This document shows positions 13,109-18,746 of a stretch of 18,746 bases of DNA, piece by piece. The translations under genes and the position numbers were made by a program. Origin of the DNA: Deltaproteobacteria bacterium UBA6106 (GTDB taxonomy: Bacteria; Desulfobacterota; Syntrophorhabdia; Syntrophorhabdales; Syntrophorhabdaceae); assembly GCA_002428485.1 (NCBI GenBank), contig DIWM01000009.1, forward strand, positions 5,137-23,882, written 5' to 3'. The notes below the pieces were generated by a model. It made no database searches. It saw only the letters and a list, made by a program, of their open reading frames with translations, and was not told the DNA's origin. The first letter of the stretch is position 1; each line of letters begins with the position of its first letter.

Positions 13109-14557
13109 ATGGAACCGGAATCCCCTAAAGATCCACATATTGCTTATGCCAGAAGATTCAGGGCAGGGTCCCGTAGCCCCGATCTCAAGGAACTCGCAAG
13201 ACAGCTCGAGACATATGAATTGATCTTTGACAGTATCCACAATGGTGTTGTGGTCGTTGATCCTGAAGGTTATATCCTGTACTTCAATACACCCTACGGT
13301 CAGTTCATAGGCGTCAATCCGGAGGAACAGATTGGAAAACACGTCACCGAGGTCATAGAGAACTCCCGCATGCATATCGTTGCAAAAACAGGGGAACCCG
13401 AGATCAATGTCACGCAACGCATTAAGGGTCAGGACATGGTCGTCCAGCGTATCCCTATAAAAAAGAACGGAAGGGTGATCGCTGCCCTCGGGCAGGTGAT
13501 GTTCAAAAGCGTGAGCGATGTGAATAAGCTCGCGAAAAAGCTTTCTCTTTTAGAATCGAAGGTGAAGCTCTACGAGGAAGAGCTTATGTCTCTCCGCTCG
13601 ACACGATACACCTTTGACAGCATCGTAGGGGTCAGTGAAAATATTGTTGGACTAAAAAAAGAGGCAATGAAGGCTGCCAATACAAACCTGCCGATCCTTA
13701 TTACAGGCGAATCGGGTACGGGTAAAGAGATGTTCGCACAGGCGATCCATTATGCAAGCCCGAGAAGACTTTATCCTTTGATAAAGATCAACTGTGCAGC
13801 CATACCGAAAGACCTCCTGGAATCTGAGCTCTTTGGCTATGAAAAAGGCGCTTTTACCGGGGCGAACATGTCCGGCAAGCCAGGGAAGCTGGAGCTTGGC
13901 AACCACGGTACCGTCTTCCTTGATGAGATCGGCGACCTCCCGCTGGAGATGCAGCCAAAGCTCCTTCGCGTCCTCGAAGAAAAAGAACTCGAACATGTCG
14001 GGGGCCATCAACCGATAAAATCAGATTTCCGGCTTATTGCGGCGAGCAACCAGGACCTTGAACGGGCAATGGAAGAAGGGAGATTCCGGAAAGACCTTTT
14101 TTACCGTCTGAATGTAATACGCCTCAGGATCCCGCCTCTCCGCGAGCGCAAAGAGGATATTATCCCCATTGTCAGGTCCCTCCTGAAAGCCCTCAACGAT
14201 GATACACCTTTTGCCGAGATCAAGATCGATCCTCAGGCAGAAAGGATCCTTGCCAGTTATGACTGGCCGGGAAATATCAGGGAGCTCTTTAACATCCTTA
14301 GTCGCGTTACCTGCTTTCTCGAGAAAGACACCGTTTATATCCACGACCTCCCCTTGTTCTTGCGGGGCAGCCAGATCACCGCCCCGCTCCCTGTCGTCGA
14401 CAACCCCTCCCTCGATAAGACCAAGGAAGCCGCGGAACGGGAGGCAATAATCAGGGCCATCTCATCGACGCGCAATAAGACCGACGCCGCAGCCATGCTC
14501 GGCATTCACCGGACGCTCCTCTATAAAAAGATAAAAAAGTACCGGATAGTTTTTTAA
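13109..14557 (+). CDS. Sigma-54-dependent transcriptional activator (PAS-AAA+-Fis)
   Basis: A bacterial enhancer-binding protein of 482 residues. An N-terminal PAS domain (about 29-140, YELIFDSIHNGVVVVDPEGY) and a short coiled segment (about 140-165) precede the AAA+ domain. That domain has Walker A GESGTGKE (200-207), the sigma-54 contact loop GAFTGA (247-252), Walker B VFLDE (269-273) and the arginine-rich RLNVIRLRIPPLRERKEDI segment. A Fis-type helix-turn-helix (about 455-478, NKTDAAAMLGIHRTLLYKKI) ends it. There is no receiver domain, so the signal is probably a small molecule or redox state sensed by PAS. It faces the SDR-transporter operon and is presumably its activator. No strong ribosome binding site precedes ATG 13109. 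Confidence 0.94.
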   Translation: MEPESPKDPHIAYARRFRAGSRSPDLKELARQLETYELIFDSIHNGVVVVDPEGYILYFNTPYGQFIGVNPEEQIGKHVTEVIENSRMHIVAKTGEPEINVTQRIKGQDMVVQRIPIKKNGRVIAALGQVMFKSVSDVNKLAKKLSLLESKVKLYEEELMSLRSTRYTFDSIVGVSENIVGLKKEAMKAANTNLPILITGESGTGKEMFAQAIHYASPRRLYPLIKINCAAIPKDLLESELFGYEKGAFTGANMSGKPGKLELGNHGTVFLDEIGDLPLEMQPKLLRVLEEKELEHVGGHQPIKSDFRLIAASNQDLERAMEEGRFRKDLFYRLNVIRLRIPPLRERKEDIIPIVRSLLKALNDDTPFAEIKIDPQAERILASYDWPGNIRELFNILSRVTCFLEKDTVYIHDLPLFLRGSQITAPLPVVDNPSLDKTKEAAEREAIIRAISSTRNKTDAAAMLGIHRTLLYKKIKKYRIVF

Positions 14558-14589
14558 CGACACCGTGTAGTCAAATTGCTACAGGTTTT

Positions 14590-14617
14590 GCTATGAGCCA
14601 TCAGCCATGAGCCGGTT
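14590..14617. repeat. Short word-repeat related to the 5217-5246 spacer
   Basis: GCTATGAGCCATCAGCCATGAGCC lies between the convergent regulator and nitroreductase genes. Its complement resembles the AGCTCATGG and CATGGCTGATAGC words at 5217-5246, so this family of words is dispersed in intergenic DNA. No terminator with a T-run is visible in this 65-bp gap. Confidence 0.5.
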
Positions 14618-14622
14618 TATTA

Positions 14623-15276
14623 TCAGTCTATCCACTTTACGAAGCTGTCGAGGCCTTCGCGGGGTGTTTTGAAGCGGTTGACGGGGCTGTCCCAGTCGGG
14701 GTGCCCGAGGGCGACCCCGATGACAACCTCTTTGTTGTCAGGGATGTCGAGGGTCTCCTTGATGTCGTCCTCGTAGGCATTGATGAGCCCCACGGGGCAT
14801 GTGGCAAGGCCGCTCGCCTGGGCAACGAGGACGAAATAGCCCAGCGCTACGCCGATATCAACGAGGCGGGCCTTGGAGAAGGCATTGTCAAGGCAGAGGA
14901 TCACCGCCACAGGGGCGCCGTAGAAATTGCAGCTCCCTTCATTGATGAACGCATTGAAGTCCTTCCCCATCTCCTTGAGATAAGGGTCCATCAGTTGGAA
15001 TGACTGGACGCCTCTTTTTGTGAATTCATCAGCTAAAGGCTTCACGTTCCCGGGGCTGCAGGATATCTGTTTTTCCCTGTATGATTTTACGAGCCTTCTG
15101 CTTAAGCGCTCCTTTTCTTCGTTCATGACCACGAAAAATTCCCAGGGCTGGAGGTTGATCGCCGAAGGGGCATTGGTGACCCACTGGAGGATCTCCTCCA
15201 CCTTCTCTTTCGGTACAGGGTCAGGCTTGAATGCCCTTATGCTTTTTCTTTCTGTAATTGCCTGGAACAGGTCCAT
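14623..15276 (-). CDS. Nitroreductase-family FMN oxidoreductase
   Basis: A flavoprotein of 217 residues, normal for the family. FMN-phosphate contacts are seen in ERKSIRAFKPDPV (about 8-20), the conserved NAPSAINLQPWEFFVV (about 35-50), and the C-terminal CPVGLINAYEDDIKETLDIP and EVVIGVALGHPD segments. Such enzymes reduce nitro groups, quinones or enones with NAD(P)H, and the substrate is not evident here. The gene begins 13 bases after the atpC stop on the same strand with no good ribosome binding site, so it is probably co-transcribed and perhaps translationally coupled. No functional link to ATP synthase is known to me. Confidence 0.88.
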   Translation of the reverse strand: MDLFQAITERKSIRAFKPDPVPKEKVEEILQWVTNAPSAINLQPWEFFVVMNEEKERLSRRLVKSYREKQISCSPGNVKPLADEFTKRGVQSFQLMDPYLKEMGKDFNAFINEGSCNFYGAPVAVILCLDNAFSKARLVDIGVALGYFVLVAQASGLATCPVGLINAYEDDIKETLDIPDNKEVVIGVALGHPDWDSPVNRFKTPREGLDSFVKWID

Positions 15277-15289
15277 AGGATTTCAGCTT

Positions 15290-15694
15290 TCAGAGGTGTC
15301 TTTTGGATGCGACCTCTATCTTCATTATCGCCTTGAATAAGGCCATCTCCATGAGTTTATATTGATTTTCATCAAATGCAAGCGCCTTGAGGGCCTTTTC
15401 AGCCTCCTCCATCTCGCGTTTTGCCTTTTCTACATCGATTTCTTCGGCAAGTTCCGCATCGTCGAGGAGGATGGTTACCCTGTCGTCCAAGACCTCTGCA
15501 TATCCGCCGCTTGTCGCGAGGTAATTTGTTGTCCCACCCTTCATATATCTGATCTCGCCGATCTCAATGGTAGTGAGAAACTGGGTGTGGCCGGGAAGTA
15601 CGCCGAACTCGCCGTAGGCCCCCTTGGCCTCTACCATGTCTACCTGCTCTTTAACAAGGATCTTTTCGGGTGTAATTATTTCAAGATCAAGCAT
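15290..15694 (-). CDS. atpC: ATP synthase F1 epsilon subunit
   Basis: A 134-residue central-stalk subunit. The N-terminal beta-sandwich starts MLDLEIITPEKILVKEQVDMV and has the conserved GAYGEFGVLPGHTQFLTTIEIG. The C-terminal helical part (about 85-134) carries the regulatory helices. The ATG at 15694 is preferred over an in-frame TTG at 15712, which would overlap the end of atpD and add residues before the conserved MLDLEI start. It lies seven bases after the atpD stop. Confidence 0.95.
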   Translation of the reverse strand: MLDLEIITPEKILVKEQVDMVEAKGAYGEFGVLPGHTQFLTTIEIGEIRYMKGGTTNYLATSGGYAEVLDDRVTILLDDAELAEEIDVEKAKREMEEAEKALKALAFDENQYKLMEMALFKAIMKIEVASKRHL

Positions 15695-15701
15695 GTCGTG
15701 A

Positions 15702-17120
15702 TCAATCTCCAATGAGTTTTTTTGCCTTCTCTACTGCCTCTTCGATAGTGCCTGTCATGTAGAATGCCTGCTCAGGAAGCTCGTCGTGCTTTCCTTCCAC
15801 GATCTCCTTGAATCCCCTTATGGTGTCTTTCAGGGTCACGTATCTTCCCTGCTGGCCGGTAAAGGCCTCTGCGACAAAGAATGGCTGTGAGAGAAATCTC
15901 TGGATCTTTCTTGCCCTTGCCACAACGAGCTTATCTTCTTCGGAGAGCTCGTCCATGCCGAGGATCGCAATGATGTCCTGCAGTTCTTTATATTTCTGGA
16001 GGATCCTCTGTACTTCCCGGGCTACCTGATAGTGTTCTTCGCCTACTACCTTGGGATCAAGGATCCGGCTTGTGGAATCGAGAGGGTCAACGGCCGGGTA
16101 GATGCCGAGTTCTGCTATCTGCCTTGAGAGAACCGTTGTCGCATCGAGATGGGCAAACGTTGTTGCAGGCGCAGGGTCCGTAAGGTCATCGGCGGGCACA
16201 TAGATGGCCTGCACCGATGTGATCGAGCCTTTCAACGTGGAGGTGATCCGTTCTTCCAGTTCGCCGAGGTCTGTCGCAAGGGTCGGCTGGTAACCGACAG
16301 CTGAAGGCATCCTTCCGAGCAATGCCGAAACCTCTGAGTTTGCCTGGGTAAACCTGAATATGTTATCGATAAAGAGAAGAACGTCCTGTCCTTCCTCATC
16401 CCTGAAATACTCTGCAGCAGTCAACGCCGTCAAGCCTATCCTTGCGCGGGCGCCGGGGACTTCGGTCATCTGGCCATATATAAGGGCGCACTTGTCAAGA
16501 ACCCCTGATCCCTTCATCTCAAGCCAGAGGTCGTTCCCTTCCCTTGTTCTCTCGCCGACCCCGCCAAAGACCGATATGCCTCCGTGATGCATTGCGATAT
16601 TGTGGATCATTTCCATAATAACAACGGTCTTGCCGACACCGGCTCCACCGAAGAGGCCGACCTTTCCGCCCTTCGAATAGGGCTCAAGGAGATCTATGAC
16701 CTTAACGCCTGTTTCGAGGAGCTCGATCTTCGTGTTCTGCATGGTCAATAAAGGAGCCGGTCTGTGGATAGGGTAGGTCATCTTTGTTTTTACCTCAGGA
16801 CCATTATCAACAGGTTCCCCGATGACGTTGAGCACCCTGCCGAGTATCTCGTTCCCTACGGGAATGGTGATCTGGGCGCCTTTATATACCGCATCCTGAC
16901 CCCTTCTTAGTCCATCAGTAGTGTTCATCGCGATACAGCGGACAGTGCTGTCGCCGATATGTTGAGCCACTTCGAGGATAAGGTTTTCGGCCTTATCATT
17001 TATGGTGGGGTTGGTCACAAATATTGCTCCGTATATTGGTGGAAGGTTATCAGACGGAAACCGGAAATCTACGACCGTCCCGATGACCTGTACAATCTTT
17101 CCCTTGACTTCCACGCTCAT
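15702..17120 (-). CDS. atpD: ATP synthase F1 beta subunit
   Basis: Catalytic subunit of the membrane ATP synthase, 472 residues, full length. Walker A is GGAGVGKT (about 157-164), the catalytic loop segment VGERTREGNDL and Walker B VLLFIDNIFRF follow, and the C-terminal DELSEEDK motif contacts the gamma shaft. ATG 17120 has AGGAGG seven bases upstream. It sits in the standard atpA-G-D-C order. Confidence 0.98.
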   Translation of the reverse strand: MSVEVKGKIVQVIGTVVDFRFPSDNLPPIYGAIFVTNPTINDKAENLILEVAQHIGDSTVRCIAMNTTDGLRRGQDAVYKGAQITIPVGNEILGRVLNVIGEPVDNGPEVKTKMTYPIHRPAPLLTMQNTKIELLETGVKVIDLLEPYSKGGKVGLFGGAGVGKTVVIMEMIHNIAMHHGGISVFGGVGERTREGNDLWLEMKGSGVLDKCALIYGQMTEVPGARARIGLTALTAAEYFRDEEGQDVLLFIDNIFRFTQANSEVSALLGRMPSAVGYQPTLATDLGELEERITSTLKGSITSVQAIYVPADDLTDPAPATTFAHLDATTVLSRQIAELGIYPAVDPLDSTSRILDPKVVGEEHYQVAREVQRILQKYKELQDIIAILGMDELSEEDKLVVARARKIQRFLSQPFFVAEAFTGQQGRYVTLKDTIRGFKEIVEGKHDELPEQAFYMTGTIEEAVEKAKKLIGD

Positions 17121-17133
17121 TGATTTTCCTCCT

Positions 17134-17997
17134 TTATGTTCCTCTCAAGGCTTCGGCGCCGCCAACGATATCCATCATTTCATTGGTTATGCCTTCCTGT
17201 CTTCTCTTGTTATATACAAGCGTCAGGTATTTTACCATCTCCCCGCAGTTATTGGTTGCATTTTCCATGGCGGTCATGCGGGCCGCCTGCTCGCATGTCT
17301 GCGATTCCACAAGGGCGTAATATATCTTTGTGCTCACATATTTAGGGATAAGGCTTTCCGCTATCTTTGACCTTTCCGGTTCGCAGATATAGTCGATCGG
17401 TTCCTCACCGCTGTCAGCCCTGCTGATGGGCAAGAACTCTTCGAAGACGATCTCCTGTTTAATGGGGGAGCGAAAACATGTATATGTGAGATAGATCTTG
17501 TCGAACTCGCCTGATGTATAAAACTGTATAAGGTGTCCGGCAATGACATCAACGATCTCCTTGTCGATCTTTTTCACATCGACAAAACTTTTCACAATGT
17601 CATATTTCCTTCTCTGGAGGTAGTCATTCACCTTTCTCCCGAAGGTGTAGATCCCGGTCCTTTCATAGAAGTGGCCGTTTTCCCTGACGAAATCTTCCGC
17701 GTGTTGTCCGATGTTGAGGTTGAAAGCGCCGCAGAGGCCCCTGTCGGACGCAATAGCGAAAATGAGCACTTTCTTAACATCTTCTCTCGCGGCAAGGAGC
17801 GGGTGGGCATCATCGGGCATATTCTGTATGACCCGACCGGTGAGTTCCTCTATCTTCAACGCATAACCCCTGACCTTTTCGAGATCCTCCTGCGCCCTCC
17901 GGAGCTTTGAGGCAGAAACCATCTTCATTGTTCTCGTGATCGTCTGGGTGCTGTTGATGCTTCCTATCTTTCGCTTTATGTCTCTCAGCGTTGCCAT
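17134..17997 (-). CDS. atpG: ATP synthase F1 gamma subunit
   Basis: Rotary central-shaft subunit, 287 residues. The N-terminal helix ATLRDIKRKIGSINSTQTIT with KMVSASKLRRAQ and the C-terminal helix ARMTAMENATNNCGEMVKYL with NKRRQEGITNE form the conserved coiled-coil shaft. The middle GLCGAFN segment is also typical. The ribosome binding site AGGA overlaps the atpA stop codon. Confidence 0.97.
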   Translation of the reverse strand: MATLRDIKRKIGSINSTQTITRTMKMVSASKLRRAQEDLEKVRGYALKIEELTGRVIQNMPDDAHPLLAAREDVKKVLIFAIASDRGLCGAFNLNIGQHAEDFVRENGHFYERTGIYTFGRKVNDYLQRRKYDIVKSFVDVKKIDKEIVDVIAGHLIQFYTSGEFDKIYLTYTCFRSPIKQEIVFEEFLPISRADSGEEPIDYICEPERSKIAESLIPKYVSTKIYYALVESQTCEQAARMTAMENATNNCGEMVKYLTLVYNKRRQEGITNEMMDIVGGAEALRGT

Positions 17998-18006
17998 TGT
18001 ATTATC

Positions 18007-18746
18007 CTAATTCGTAAAGATCGCCTTGAACTCATTGAGCGCCTTGTAGAGCTTCTCTTCAATGGAAGGGTCGATCTCCTTCTTCGCCTTGATCTCCGCA
18101 AGCACGTCAGGGTATTTTTCATCCATAAATTTGAAGAGTTCCTGTTCGTACTTTTTCAATGCGTTTTCAGGATAGGTGTCGATATATCCGTTTGCCCCGG
18201 CATAGAGGAGCACAACTTCTTTTTCAACGGGGATCGGCACGTACTGCCCCTGTTTTAACAGCTCGGTAAGGCGAGAACCTCTCGCGATGAGCGCCTGGGT
18301 TGACTTATCGAGATCGCTGCCGAACTTCGCAAAGGCCGCCATTTCCCTGTACTGTGCAAGTTCCAGCCTCAGCCGGCCTGCGACCTGCTTCATGGCCTTT
18401 ATCTGTGCATTGCCGCCGACCCTCGAAACTGAGAGGCCCACGTTGATCGCCGGCCTGACGCCTGCGTAGAAGAGCTCTGGCTCGAGGTATATCTGCCCGT
18501 CGGTAATGGAGATAACGTTCGTAGGGATATAGGCGGAAACGTCGCCCGCCTGTGTCTCAATAATGGGAAGGGCTGTCAGGGATCCTCCGCCATGCGCATC
18601 GTCCCACTTTGAAGCCCTCTCCAGGAGTCTTGAATGAAGGTAGAATATATCACCTGGGAAGGCCTCCCTTGCCGGAGGACGCCGCAAAAGGAGAGAAAGC
18701 TGTCTGTACGCAACGGCATGTTTGGAAAGGTCATCATAGATGATCA
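18007..18746 (-). CDS. atpA: ATP synthase F1 alpha subunit, N-terminal part cut by window end
   Basis: Non-catalytic nucleotide-binding subunit. Only the last 246 codons are present; the frame is open to the window edge, so the true start lies outside. Visible conserved segments are IIYDDLSKHAVAYRQLSLLL, REAFPGDIFYLHSRLLERA, the VISITDGQIYLEPELF stretch, and GVRPAINVGLSVSRVGGNAQ with the catalytic arginine. An internal ATG near 18687 is not the start. Confidence 0.97.
   Translation of the reverse strand, partial: IIYDDLSKHAVAYRQLSLLLRRPPAREAFPGDIFYLHSRLLERASKWDDAHGGGSLTALPIIETQAGDVSAYIPTNVISITDGQIYLEPELFYAGVRPAINVGLSVSRVGGNAQIKAMKQVAGRLRLELAQYREMAAFAKFGSDLDKSTQALIARGSRLTELLKQGQYVPIPVEKEVVLLYAGANGYIDTYPENALKKYEQELFKFMDEKYPDVLAEIKAKKEIDPSIEEKLYKALNEFKAIFTN

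Noticed and set aside
18007..18687. Short complete protein starting at an internal ATG near the window end
   Set aside because: The frame continues open to 18746 with conserved ATP synthase alpha residues upstream of that ATG, so it is the C-terminal part of a longer gene.

Overview
The window looks like a chromosomal piece of an anaerobic or micro-aerobic Gram-negative bacterium, most likely Desulfobacterota (the former Deltaproteobacteria) or a near relative. The basis is an exported 11-heme c-type cytochrome, a sigma-54 activator with a matching -24/-12 promoter, a branched-chain-type ABC transporter linked to acyl-CoA metabolism, and a Fur-type regulator beside a catalase. GC content is middling. 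Assignment below phylum is not possible from this piece alone.

Region 1 (1-2251) is an oxidative-stress or metal-response module. It holds a catalase (cut by the window start) and a Fur/PerR-family repressor, both read leftward. Similar GGAA-N3-TTCC palindromes lie at the presumed promoters of both genes. A block of REP-like GC-rich hairpins lies between catalase and its presumed promoter.

Region 2 (2131-4500) is the most unusual part. An exported multiheme cytochrome is read rightward from a near-consensus promoter. Its frame is interrupted by one TGA (2430-2432), followed at the expected distance by a hairpin with the properties of a bacterial SECIS element. The simplest reading is a selenocysteine-containing cytochrome, 417 residues with Sec at about position 60. 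A periplasmic tandem-domain rhodanese follows 13 bp later, and a strong terminator ends the pair. Cytochrome plus rhodanese recalls the ExtKL/ExtH proteins of Geobacter ext clusters (recalled from memory, not searched).

Region 3 (4553-14557) is a long leftward gene run: SDR dehydrogenase, LivK-, LivH-, LivM-, LivG- and LivF-like ABC transporter proteins, acetoacetyl-CoA synthetase-like ligase, and a CBS-CBS-ACT protein. A PAS/AAA+/Fis sigma-54 activator is divergently transcribed from its head, and a good sigma-54 promoter lies upstream of the SDR gene. Together they suggest an inducible route: import of a short hydroxy or keto acid (3-hydroxybutyrate is the natural guess), oxidation to acetoacetate, then activation to acetoacetyl-CoA. 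The spacers flanking the ligase gene are made of short word-like repeats and inverted repeats.

Region 4 (14623-18746) is housekeeping: the F1 part of an ATP synthase operon (atpA partial, atpG, atpD, atpC), with a nitroreductase-family gene directly after atpC. I saw no tRNA, rRNA, CRISPR array, insertion sequence or prophage gene.
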